Notes under the pieces: generated by a model
What the model was told of the DNA's origin: nothing
Databases searched by the model: none
Seen by the model: the letters and a program-made list of their open reading frames with translations, nothing else
Position numbers and translations under genes: made by a program
Origin: Steromphala cineraria
Lineage: Eukaryota > Mollusca > Gastropoda > Trochida > Trochidae
NCBI GenBank assembly: GCA_916613615.1
Contig: OU744723.1
Coordinates: 26,000,710 to 26,064,709 of the forward strand
Length of the DNA: 64,000 nucleotides
Reading direction: 5' to 3'
Shown: piece by piece, positions 39,372 to 48,599 of the stretch
Numbering within the stretch: position 1 is the stretch's first letter
How the letters are laid out: each line of letters starts with the position of its first letter

Positions 39372-40385
39372 TGGTAAAAATATACTCTTCTAATTTCATA
39401 AAATAAGTAAATATTTTATATTTAATTTCCTAATTGGATTAATTAGGGTTGCTATCAATTTCTTTATTGTACCAAGTGTTTTTTCTAGCAGCTATTTTAC
39501 CAATTATTATAGGGCACTTTTGAATATTTTACGTGTGCTTCTTTCTGTTTGTAAGCTCCCTGCAGAGTTGGCTATAATTATACATGACCTAGCGAATCCA
39601 GGTCAGTGCAAGGAGTTTTGCAAAGCTCTTAGCAGTGTTGTGTAGTCATATTATGTTAATTTTGTAGTTCGGGTTCTCTTTGTGTGGAGTTTTGTGACCA
39701 CGTTTTTTCAAACGATGGACAAGAGTAGCCATGATGGCTAGAGTTGCACATATAGTTTTCCAAATAATAGTTCAATGTCTTTTCAATAACCCGGAGAGGA
39801 ACCACCTTCAGGTACATAATAAGCATAATGATAGTTTAATGGAAATAATGTTAATTTAACTATTCCAGAGAAATAATGCTTTATTATTGTGTATTAGTGG
39901 TGTATAAATTTAGCGCGAGTGTAAAAGAGATTCAGTTTTCGTGCAGAGTATTTCCAGAGTTTTGTAATATGCTTAAGCTGGTTAGAGCTACAATTAATAA
40001 CCATTTTTAATGCATATTCAATCTATATCATAAGATTTCTTGCATAGTAGCTAATTCTTACATTTGTGTATATTTTGATATTAATCAAAGAGGTACAATG
40101 TAGAGTAATTTATGCAAGAGTGTTAATTTCATTGTGGTAACTGTAAGGCAACTTTATTAATGAGAGTTCTTTATTGTTCAGAGATAGTTGCAAGTATTAC
40201 TTTACAGTTTCGTGTATTTTATGTAACTACTTGATTTATTGATTATTGTATGTAATCAGAGATGTAGTTTACATAGAGTCATTGTTCATTTCAGAACGCG
40301 ACGCCAACATGTATTTTCAATGAATACAGGCAGTTACGAACCTCCTCTCCGAGTTGTCTACCTTTTTTCTGCTGGTTTTCAACCA
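39372..40385 (+). repeat. LTR1 (5' long terminal repeat, 1014 bp)
   Basis: It begins TGGTAAAAATATACTC and ends TTTTCAACCA, giving short inverted termini TGG...CCA. The limits are fixed by the satellite junction on the left and by comparison with LTR3, whose right edge meets the satellite. It differs from LTR3 at about five positions. Two changes are private to LTR1: TATTTTACC near 39490 and GACAAGAG near 39718. An inverted repeat CCTAATT/AATTAGG sits at 39429-39447 and TAGCCAT/ATGGCTA at 39726-39740. No canonical AATAAA was found. Confidence 0.95.
39903..39936 (+). promoter_or_regulatory. Putative LTR1 core promoter (TATA box and initiator)
   Basis: TATAAAT lies at 39903-39909. TCAGT, an initiator-like motif, lies at 39932-39936 with its A about 31 bp downstream of the TATA start, the usual spacing for RNA polymerase II. 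This would place the U3/R boundary near 39934. The inference rests on motif and spacing only. Confidence 0.55.
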
Positions 40386-40535
40386 AATTTCTGAAGATGT
40401 GGAAATGAACATTCCAAAGAGACTGCCACATTCTGAAGAGAGTATGAGTATGTTTCAGAAGGGTAAAAGTGGTAACATTGTTTTGGAAAATTGAATTTGT
40501 GACATTGAAGAGTAATAACCAATTAACCATTGACT
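40386..40535 (+). other. 5' untranslated leader of copy A
   Basis: This is a 150-bp stretch between LTR1 and the gag ATG. It is 40 bp shorter than the copy C leader; the missing part equals 52354-52393, where ATTCTGAAGAGAG-type repeats occur on both sides. The sequence directly after the LTR is AATTTCTGAAGATGTGG. A standard tRNA primer-binding site beginning TGG is not adjacent to the LTR. Confidence 0.8.
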
Positions 40536-43500
40536 ATGAATCCTACTGAGGATAGTGCCCCTAAAGAGGGAACAAGTAACAATGATTCTTCTGTTGAGGA
40601 GAGAGTTCAGTATATTAAGAAACAGAGAAAGATTTTAAGGGGAAAAGTGACTAGAACAATTAACAGAGTAAAGAGTTTGATTGATAAGAAAACTGAGAGC
40701 ACCAGAAGGTTAGAGAAAGAGATACAAGAACTTAAGATTGACTTTAATAACATAAGTGTCCTTCATGGTGAACTGTATGAATACACAGCTGTCAGTGAAC
40801 ATGATAAACTTGATGATTGGGAAGCAGAGTTAATCCAAGACATTTATGATGTTGAAGATCAAGTGGACAGTTATGTTGCTTCTGACCAATCAGAGACAAA
40901 TTCTGACACAGAGACACCTGAGCCTGTTCGTAAGGATACAAAGGGTCAGAAGGGTAAGGCAAGTAAGGTTGTGAAAGAACCAGAGGAAGGCCGTAATGAT
41001 GTAGGATGTCAGTCATCAGAGCAGAGTAAAGCTAAACCAGAGACATTTGATTCTTGGATAAGTGAACTTTCTGAATTTGAAGAAACTTTGGCAGAGCCAT
41101 TACAGAGAATGTCAGTTGCAGAGGCATTGTATAAATTGGAAGCTGCAAAGGATATGCCAAGTCTTCAATTATCCAAGTTTGATGGTGATCCTCTAAAATA
41201 TGTGGACTTTATGGAACGTTTTAAAATTCATATTCATCAGAAGCCACATTTGACTGATGAGATGAGACTGGCACAACTTAGAATGCATCTGTGTGGAGAG
41301 GCAGAGAGGTCAGTTTCTGGACTAGGTAGTGATGGTCTAATGTATGTCACAGTTTTGAAACAGTTGAAAGAAGAGTATGGACAGTCAAGCTGTATTGCTA
41401 GAGCTCACATCAGGAAGATAGTGAATGGTCCAAAGGTGTCAAACAGGACAGCTTTAAAGGAACTATCTTTAGATATTTTGACATGTATAGCAACTCTGAA
41501 AAGGATCAATAATTTCTCAGACATCAATTCAAGTGAAATGTTGAGGAAGATCATCTCAAGACTGCCAAATCAGCTCATTGATCGATGGAAGAATGAAGTC
41601 ACAACATTGAGAGAAAAGGGTGAGATCCCGTCCATTATTCACATCAGTGACATGATCAGACGTAGGGTGAAGGCAGAGTTTGATCCTGATTTTGGGGATA
41701 TCGACAAGTCATCTGACAGTGGAAAGACACAGGAGAGCAGTCAGCAGTTTGTGAAGAGAGGAATCCATGCTGAACATACAGTTAGAACTTGTGCAATCTG
41801 TGAAAAGACTGGACATCGTCCCTTTGAGTGCCAAACTTTTAAGGGTAAATCTGTGGCAGAGAGAGTGCAGATGGTGAAATCCAACAAGTTATGTTTCTCA
41901 TGCTTAAATCAGGGACATGTTTCCAAGAAGTGTAGATTTAAGAAAGTGTGTGGAGAAAATGGTTGTGTGAGAACTCATAATAAATTACTCCACTCTGTGC
42001 CACCAAATACCAGTTCAGTGACGTCCGTGTTGGACTATTCCAGTATGCTACCTGTGGTGAGAGGATTGTTCAGAGCACCAAACGGCAGAGTGCGTGAAGG
42101 GAACATTTTGATTGATGGTGGTGCAGGAACCACAGTTATCAGGAAACAGTTTGCCAGAGCTCTAGGATTGCAAGGCAAGTCTGAGAATCTTGACTTGTGT
42201 GTGGTTGGAGGAAGTACAGTACAGCAACCACAGAGCAGAAGAGTTCAGTTTAGTCTAAGTCCAGTATCAGGGGGTGAAGAATACACCATTGAAGCATTTG
42301 AGTTGGACCAAACGATTGGAGATGTACCTTCCCTTGACAAATCATGGCTGAGAACTTTCCGACACCTAGAGGACTTAAACTTTTCGTCCAAGGCTGGACA
42401 TATTGATCTCATCTTGGGTGTTCAATACAGTCACTTGCACGCAGAGGAAGAGATTCGTGAAGGGTTACCTTTTGAACCAGTTGTTATGGGTGCAGATAAT
42501 GTGCGGCAGCTATCACCTGTGTGTGCAGTTCAAGTATTCCAGAGAGTTGATCTGCAGAGAATGTATGACTTTGAAACTGTAGGGATTCAAGCCCCAAATT
42601 GTGACTGCCCGCGAGAGAGTCTGTCTGCAGAGGATAGGAAGGCAATGTCTCTTCTTGAGACATCCTGTGAGAGAGTTGGAGATAGGTATAGAATAGGCTT
42701 ACCATGGAAACGCAATCCAGAAGAGTTGCCGAACAACTATACATTGGCTGAGAGGAGGTTGGAGTCATTGGAAAGGAGTTTGAAGAAGGATGAGAAGAAA
42801 GCAGAGTGCTATAAGACTGCAATGAAAGAGTATGAGACAAAGGGTTGGGCGGTGCGCATTGACTCAGATGAAGTAGATGGTACGGATCATCCAGTGTACT
42901 ATCTGCCACATCATGGAGTACACCGTCCAGATAAGTCAAGCACACCTTTGCGGGTTGTCTTTGATCCTGCATGCGAGTTTCAAGGGACTTCCTTAAATTC
43001 ATTCCTCTTTAAAGGGCCATCTTTAATTGGGAACTTGTATGGTGTCCTCATACGCTTTAGAGAAGATTATACAGCAATTGTGGGAGATATCTCAAAAATG
43101 TATCTGCAAATCCTCCTACCAGAAAGAGACAGTCAAGTGCATAGATTTCTCTGGAGAGACCTCGACCAGTCAAGAGAACCTGACGTTTATAGACTCTTGA
43201 GAGTAACATTTGGAGATAAGCCTTCTCCAGATATAGCTAGCTTTGTTATGTTGCAGATAGCCAGAGAATACAAAGATGTTTACCCTGAAGCAGCATTAGT
43301 TCTCGAAAGGGATCGATACATGGACGATCTTATACACTCTTGTTCTACATCTGATGAGGCAGGAGAGAGAATTCAACAATTGAATACCATGTTATCGAGT
43401 GGCAGCTTCAAGATAAAGCAGTGGTATTCATCTTCACAAGATGTGAGAGAGATTCAGCACACTGAGGCGAAGGACAATCAAACAGTACCAGATGTAAGTC

Positions 43501-43733
43501 TGGATGGTGAAGAGATAAAGACTTTAGGAATCAGATGGGACCAAGTTTGTGACAGTCTGAAATTCAGTGTGAAAGATGTTGAACTGATGACATTCACCAA
43601 ACGCAGTGTGTTATCCAAATTGTCTATGCTTTATGACCCTCTGGGGTTGGCTACCGCCTGTACCATAAGTGCGAGAATTGCTCTTCAAGATCTATGGAGA
43701 TCAAAACTTGGATGGGACGAGAAAATGCCTTAA
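40536..43733 (+). CDS. Copy A gag-protease-reverse transcriptase (1065 codons, ends at mid-pol TAA)
   Basis: This encodes the Gag and front half of Pol of a BEL/Pao element. Translation is placed at the ATG at 40536, with A at -3; the upstream TTG at 40530 is not a likely eukaryotic start. Residues about 17-75 are a charged coiled coil, followed by an acidic linker. A DUF1759-like capsid region starts near 207. CCHC knuckles are C419/C422/H427/C432 and C453/C456/H461/C466, with a third Cys/His cluster C472/C477/H481/H486. The protease motif has D527 in ILIDGGAGTT. The reverse transcriptase spans about 788-935, with D851 (VGDISKMY) and YMDD (D930, D931). The start of the Pao-type region (from about 995) is cut by TAA at 43731. 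Nine residues found in copy C are missing between V649 and V650. The ORF2 frame continues in phase after the stop. Confidence 0.93.
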   Translation: MNPTEDSAPKEGTSNNDSSVEERVQYIKKQRKILRGKVTRTINRVKSLIDKKTESTRRLEKEIQELKIDFNNISVLHGELYEYTAVSEHDKLDDWEAELIQDIYDVEDQVDSYVASDQSETNSDTETPEPVRKDTKGQKGKASKVVKEPEEGRNDVGCQSSEQSKAKPETFDSWISELSEFEETLAEPLQRMSVAEALYKLEAAKDMPSLQLSKFDGDPLKYVDFMERFKIHIHQKPHLTDEMRLAQLRMHLCGEAERSVSGLGSDGLMYVTVLKQLKEEYGQSSCIARAHIRKIVNGPKVSNRTALKELSLDILTCIATLKRINNFSDINSSEMLRKIISRLPNQLIDRWKNEVTTLREKGEIPSIIHISDMIRRRVKAEFDPDFGDIDKSSDSGKTQESSQQFVKRGIHAEHTVRTCAICEKTGHRPFECQTFKGKSVAERVQMVKSNKLCFSCLNQGHVSKKCRFKKVCGENGCVRTHNKLLHSVPPNTSSVTSVLDYSSMLPVVRGLFRAPNGRVREGNILIDGGAGTTVIRKQFARALGLQGKSENLDLCVVGGSTVQQPQSRRVQFSLSPVSGGEEYTIEAFELDQTIGDVPSLDKSWLRTFRHLEDLNFSSKAGHIDLILGVQYSHLHAEEEIREGLPFEPVVMGADNVRQLSPVCAVQVFQRVDLQRMYDFETVGIQAPNCDCPRESLSAEDRKAMSLLETSCERVGDRYRIGLPWKRNPEELPNNYTLAERRLESLERSLKKDEKKAECYKTAMKEYETKGWAVRIDSDEVDGTDHPVYYLPHHGVHRPDKSSTPLRVVFDPACEFQGTSLNSFLFKGPSLIGNLYGVLIRFREDYTAIVGDISKMYLQILLPERDSQVHRFLWRDLDQSREPDVYRLLRVTFGDKPSPDIASFVMLQIAREYKDVYPEAALVLERDRYMDDLIHSCSTSDEAGERIQQLNTMLSSGSFKIKQWYSSSQDVREIQHTEAKDNQTVPDVSLDGEEIKTLGIRWDQVCDSLKFSVKDVELMTFTKRSVLSKLSMLYDPLGLATACTISARIALQDLWRSKLGWDEKMP
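43731..43733 (+). other. In-frame stop codon splitting pol (copy A)
   Basis: CCT TAA GAT ATG: the TAA ends the first frame, and the same reading frame continues after it without a shift. The identical stop occurs at 48594-48596 (copy B) and 55725-55727 (copy C). It falls inside the Pao-type region between reverse transcriptase and RNase H, where BEL/Pao families normally have one continuous frame. Confidence 0.9.
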
Positions 43734-43736
43734 GAT

Positions 43737-45830
43737 ATGTCCCAAGCATGGACAAACTTGTTTTCAGAGGTAGCCAAGTTAGAGACTCTGTCATTACCAA
43801 GATGCTTGAAGCCGCCTAGTGCTATAGGGATACCAGAACTTCACGTGTTTGTGGATGCCAGCTTGAAGGCCTATGGAGCAGTTGCATACCTGCGATGGGA
43901 CACTCCAAGTAGTCCCAGTGTTAAACTTGTCTCGGCCAAGGGAAGAGTAGCACCTCTTCAACAGACAACCATACCTCGTCTCGAGCTCATGGCAGCACTC
44001 ACTGGCTCAAGACTTGCAAGTACTCTTCAAAGTGAACTGGAAGCAAAGCCCAATGTAACATTATGGACAGACTCACAGATTGTGTTACACTGGCTTAAAG
44101 CAGAGTCTATCAAGTTGAAACAGTTTGTAGGTGTGAGAGTTGCAGAGATTCAATCTCAGTGGAGAGTGAATCAGTGGAGATTTGTACCAAGCCAACTCAA
44201 TCCAGCTGATGACCTAAGCAGAGGCATAACAGTGGATCAAATGAATGGGAGATGGATTAATGGTCCAGAGTTTCTGAAATTACCTCCAGAGGAGTGGCCG
44301 ACAAATCTCACAAAACTGAAGGTTGATGAAAAGCAACTGGAATTGAAGAATGTGAAGATAGTCAGTTCCTTCAATTTTGCAACGCCAATTGTTGACCCAG
44401 AGAAGTTTTCAAGTTGGAGTCGTCTAGTGCGGGTAACAGCCTACAGTCTCAGGTTTATCTACAGACTCATATGTGTCTGGAAGGGAGCAAAACGACAACT
44501 AAGTCAGGGTGAGACTCTGCAAAGAGATGAAATTGAAGCAGCAGAATTGTACCTGGTGAAGACTGCTCAACATTCTTTCAAGAATTGGAAGAGAGATCTA
44601 GTTGACTTGGCAGCATATGAGAGTGAAGGTATCATTCGCGTCGGAGGACGACTGAGGAAATCACAGCTTGATTTCAATCAGACACACCCCATTGTTCTGC
44701 CAGCAAAGCACCATATCTCCAAACTTATCATGAGAGACTACCATGTCAAGATGTGTCATGTAGGGCCAGAGAGAACATTGTGTGAAAGTCGCAGGAAGTA
44801 TTGGATTGTGAGAGGAAGAAATATGGCAAAGTCGATTGTGAGAGACTGTGTTATTTGTCGCAAACTTCGCCAACCTGCACATTCAACAATCATGGCCGAT
44901 CTTCCTGCGGACCGGTTGAAACCGTTTGCCCCACCATTTACTGTGACAGGCGTAGATCTGTTTGGACCCTTCAAGCTCAAGTATGGAAGGAATAAAAGTG
45001 TGAAGGCATGGGGTGCAATATTCACATGTGCATCAACTAGAGCTGTGCACCTTGAAATTGTGGCAGATTTGTCGACGCAAGCCTTCTTACAAGCGTTGCG
45101 CAGGTTTGCAGCCCATCATGGATGGCCAGAGACAATAATATCGGACAATGGGACATCCTTTGTAGGTGCAAACAGAGAGCTGAAAACTATGGTGAAGAAT
45201 GGAAGAAAACAACTTGAAGAGTATGCAATGCTGCATAAAGTGAACTGGAAGTTTATCACACCGCATAGCCCACATCAAGGCGGACTATACGAGAGTTTGA
45301 TCAAGCAGGTAAAGAAAGCGCTTCAAGTTGTAGTGGGACAGCAGCTGTTGTCGTGGAACGACATGTCCACAGTCTATGCAGAAGTCGAGTGTTTGCTGAA
45401 CAGTAGACCGCTGGGATACATGAGCAATGATCCCAATGATCCTCAACCCCTAACACCGAATCACTTTCTTCTAGGGAGAGCAAGCAACGAGATTCCACAG
45501 GGACCATTCCAAGAAACCAAAAACCTGCATAAGAGGTTTGAGTTTGTGCAGGGGTTAGTGCAGCAAGTGTGGAAAAGATTCCTGAAGGAGTATGTCCCAA
45601 CTCTGATGAAGAGAGTTAAGTGGCAGAGTCCAGGAAGATTAATGAGTGTGGGAGATGTAGTATTGTTAGTAGATTTCACTGCCCCAAGGGGTAAGTGGGA
45701 GATGGCCAGGATTGTTCAAGTGTTTCCTGGTTCAGATGGTGTTGTTAGAAATGTGAAGGTGAAAACAAAATCCAGTGAATATCAGCGCTCAGTGCAGAAA
45801 TGTGTTCTGTTACTCGAGAATAAATCATAA
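43737..45830 (+). CDS. Copy A RNase H-integrase part of Pol (697 codons)
   Basis: This is the back half of the BEL/Pao Pol polyprotein, in the same frame as the preceding ORF after one TAA and one GAT codon. The ATG at 43737 is the first codon after the gap, but independent initiation is doubtful and no promoter is visible. RNase H acidic residues are D40 (VFVDAS), E83 (RLELMAA), D112 (LWTDSQ) and D158/D159 (NPADDLSRG). An H2C2 zinc-binding module follows, with H336, H341, C371 and C374. The integrase catalytic triad is D407 (GVDLFGPF), D470 (SDNGTSF) and E519 (GGLYESL). The C-terminal about 130 residues fit the DUF5641-type domain common at the end of BEL/Pao Pol. The frame is intact and ends at TAA 45828. 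Integration and removal of RNA from the cDNA hybrid are the expected activities. Confidence 0.93.
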   Translation: MSQAWTNLFSEVAKLETLSLPRCLKPPSAIGIPELHVFVDASLKAYGAVAYLRWDTPSSPSVKLVSAKGRVAPLQQTTIPRLELMAALTGSRLASTLQSELEAKPNVTLWTDSQIVLHWLKAESIKLKQFVGVRVAEIQSQWRVNQWRFVPSQLNPADDLSRGITVDQMNGRWINGPEFLKLPPEEWPTNLTKLKVDEKQLELKNVKIVSSFNFATPIVDPEKFSSWSRLVRVTAYSLRFIYRLICVWKGAKRQLSQGETLQRDEIEAAELYLVKTAQHSFKNWKRDLVDLAAYESEGIIRVGGRLRKSQLDFNQTHPIVLPAKHHISKLIMRDYHVKMCHVGPERTLCESRRKYWIVRGRNMAKSIVRDCVICRKLRQPAHSTIMADLPADRLKPFAPPFTVTGVDLFGPFKLKYGRNKSVKAWGAIFTCASTRAVHLEIVADLSTQAFLQALRRFAAHHGWPETIISDNGTSFVGANRELKTMVKNGRKQLEEYAMLHKVNWKFITPHSPHQGGLYESLIKQVKKALQVVVGQQLLSWNDMSTVYAEVECLLNSRPLGYMSNDPNDPQPLTPNHFLLGRASNEIPQGPFQETKNLHKRFEFVQGLVQQVWKRFLKEYVPTLMKRVKWQSPGRLMSVGDVVLLVDFTAPRGKWEMARIVQVFPGSDGVVRNVKVKTKSSEYQRSVQKCVLLLENKS

Positions 45831-46014
45831 TGAGTGGTTTATTCATGTTGGGCGAGAAGACTTACATGAAATGTGATAAGATGACAATCTGTCAACTAAA
45901 CTACTGACTTGATGTGAAATCTGATGAAATGTACTGTTTTCAAGGAAGTATGACTGTTTTCTATGGAGTCATAAGAACTATATGACTCAACAAACAAGAA
46001 AGAAATAAGACTAA
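45831..46014 (+). other. Truncated 3' untranslated region of copy A
   Basis: The sequence is identical in kind to the first 182 bp after copies B and C. It stops at AAATAAGACT (46012), followed by AA, where it jumps into mid-gag sequence. The rest of the 3' untranslated region, the polypurine tract and an LTR are absent between copies A and B. Confidence 0.88.
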
Positions 46015-46016
46015 AT

Positions 46017-48596
46017 ATGCCAAGTCTTCAATTATCCAAGTTTGATGGTGATCCTCTAAAATATGTGGACTTTATGGAACGTTTTAAAATTCATATTCAT
46101 CAGAAGCCACATTTGACTGATGAGATGAGACTGGCACAACTTAGAATGCATCTGTGTGGAGAGGCAGAGAGGTCAGTTTCTGGACTAGGTAGTGATGGTC
46201 TAATGTATGTCACAGTTTTGAAACAGTTGAAAGAAGAGTATGGACAGTCAAGCTGTATTGCTAGAGCTCACATCAGGAAGATAGTGAATGGTCCAAAGGT
46301 GTCAAACAGGACAGCTTTAAAGGAACTATCTTTAGATATTTTGACATGTATAGCAACTCTGAAAAGGATCAATAATTTCTCAGACATCAATTCAAGTGAA
46401 ATGTTGAGGAAGATCATCTCAAGACTGCCAAATCAGCTCATTGATCGATGGAAGAATGAAGTCACAACATTGAGAGAAAAGGGTGAGATCCCGTCCATTA
46501 TTCACATCAGTGACATGATCAGACGTAGGGTGAAGGCAGAGTTTGATCCTGATTTTGGGGATATCGACAAGTCATCTGACAGTGGAAAGACACAGGAGAG
46601 CAGTCAGCAGTTTGTGAAGAGAGGAATCCATGCTGAACATACAGTTAGAACTTGTGCAATCTGTGAAAAGACTGGACATCGTCCCTTTGAGTGCCAAACT
46701 TTTAAGGGTAAATCTGTGGCAGAGAGAGTGCAGATGGTGAAATCCAACAAGTTATGTTTCTCATGCTTAAATCAGGGACATGTTTCCAAGAAGTGTAGAT
46801 TTAAGAAAGTGTGTGGAGAAAATGGTTGTGTGAGAACTCATAATAAATTACTCCACTCTGTGCCACCAAATACCAGTTCAGTGACGTCCGTGTTGGACTA
46901 TTCCAGTATGCTACCTGTGGTGAGAGGATTGTTCAGAGCACCAAACGGCAGAGTGCGTGAAGGGAACATTTTGATTGATGGTGGTGCAGGAACCACAGTT
47001 ATCAGGAAACAGTTTGCCAGAGCTCTAGGATTGCAAGGCAAGTCTGAGAATCTTGACTTGTGTGTGGTTGGAGGAAGTACAGTACAGCAACCACAGAGCA
47101 GAAGAGTTCAGTTTAGTCTAAGTCCAGTATCAGGGGGTGAAGAATACACCATTGAAGCATTTGAGTTGGACCAAACGATTGGAGATGTACCTTCCCTTGA
47201 CAAATCATGGCTGAGAACTTTCCGACACCTAGAGGACTTAAACTTTTCGTCCAAGGCTGGACATATTGATCTCATCTTGGGTGTTCAATACAGTCACTTG
47301 CACGCAGAGGAAGAGATTCGTGAAGGGTTACCTTTTGAACCAGTTGTTATGGGTGCAGATAATGTGCGGCAGCTATCACCTGTGTGTGCAGTTCAAGTAT
47401 TCCAGAGAGTTGATCTGCAGAGAATGTATGACTTTGAAACTGTAGGGATTCAAGCCCCAAATTGTGACTGCCCGCGAGAGAGTCTGTCTGCAGAGGATAG
47501 GAAGGCAATGTCTCTTCTTGAGACATCCTGTGAGAGAGTTGGAGATAGGTATAGAATAGGCTTACCATGGAAACGCAATCAAGAAGAGTTGCCGAACAAC
47601 TATACATTGGCTGAGAGGAGGTTGGAGTCATTGGAAAGGAGTTTGAAGAAGGATGAGAAGAAAGCAGAGTGCTATAAGACTGCAATGAAAGAGTATGAGA
47701 CAAAGGGTTGGGCGGTGCGCATTGACTCAGATGAAGTAGATGGTACGGATCATCCAGTGTACTATCTGCCACATCATGGAGTACACCGTCCAGATAAGTC
47801 AAGCACACCTTTGCGGGTTGTCTTTGATCCTGCATGCGAGTTTCAAGGGACTTCCTTAAATTCATTCCTCTTTAAAGGGCCATCTTTAATTGGGAACTTG
47901 TATGGTGTCCTCATACGCTTTAGAGAAGATTATACAGCAATTGTGGGAGATATCTCAAAAATGTATCTGCAAATCCTCCTACCAGAAAGAGACAGTCGAG
48001 TGCATAGATTTCTCTGGAGAGACCTCGACCAGTCAAGAGAACCTGACGTTTATAGACTCTTGAGAGTAACATTTGGAGATAAGCCTTCTCCAGATATGGC
48101 TAGCTTTGTTATGTTGCAGATAGCCAGAGAATACAAAGATGTTTACCCTGAAGCAGCATTAGTTCTCGAAAGGGATCGATACATGGACGATCTTATACAC
48201 TCTTGTTCTACATCTGATGAGGCAGGAGAGAGAATTCAACAATTGAATACCATGTTATCGAGTGGCAGCTTCAAGATAAAGCAGTGGTATTCATCTTCAC
48301 AAGATGTGAGAGAGATTCAGCACACTGAGGCGAAGGACAATCAAACAGTACCAGATGTAAGTCTGGATGGTGAAGAGATAAAGACTTTAGGAATCAGATG
48401 GGACCAAGTTTGTGACAGTCTGAAATTCAGTGTGAAAGATGTTGAACTGATGACATTCACCAAACGCAGTGTGTTATCCAAATTGTCTATGCTTTATGAC
48501 CCTCTGGGGTTGGCTACCGCCTGTACCATAAGTGCGAGAATTGCTCTTCAAGATCTATGGAGATCAAAACTTGGATGGGACGAGAAAATGCCTTAA
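46017..48596 (+). pseudogene. Copy B gag-pol front half, 5' truncated (859 codons)
   Basis: This copy lacks its own LTR, leader and the first 206 residues of Gag, including the coiled coil. The first Met is an internal one at the start of the DUF1759-like region. The rest matches copy A: both CCHC knuckles, the DGG protease motif, reverse transcriptase with VGDISKMY and YMDD, and the same terminal TAA. It shares with copy A the missing nine residues after the protease (junction near 47346), which supports duplication within one element. Residue differences from copy A are Q for P (KRNQEELP), R for Q (DSRVH) and M for I (SPDMAS). Having no promoter or leader, it could be expressed only on read-through transcripts from LTR1. 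Confidence 0.9.
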
Positions 48597-48599
48597 GAT

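Larger units (their letters stand above)
41152..46014 (+). repeat. Internal tandem duplication, first copy (4863 bp)
   Basis: Every landmark here recurs 4863 bp later: ORF ends 43733/48596 and 45830/50693, and start of homology 41152/46015. Comparing the two, I noticed only about four base differences: three that change residues in the first ORF (P/Q, Q/R, I/M) and one silent change at about 45458/50321. The duplication is therefore very recent or an assembly effect. Confidence 0.92.

Noticed and set aside
40396..40418. TGGAAATGAACATTCC as a primer-binding site
   Set aside because: It starts about 14 bases from the LTR end, and its complement does not look like a tRNA acceptor and T-arm. I could not support it without a tRNA comparison.
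43737..45830. ORF2 as an independent gene with its own start
   Set aside because: It is in the same frame as ORF1, three bases after its stop, and begins in the middle of a Pol region. A split polyprotein is the simpler reading.
45831..46014. An LTR or env gene between copies A and B
   Set aside because: Only 184 bp of 3' untranslated sequence is present before mid-gag resumes. No LTR terminus, polypurine tract or membrane-protein frame was found.
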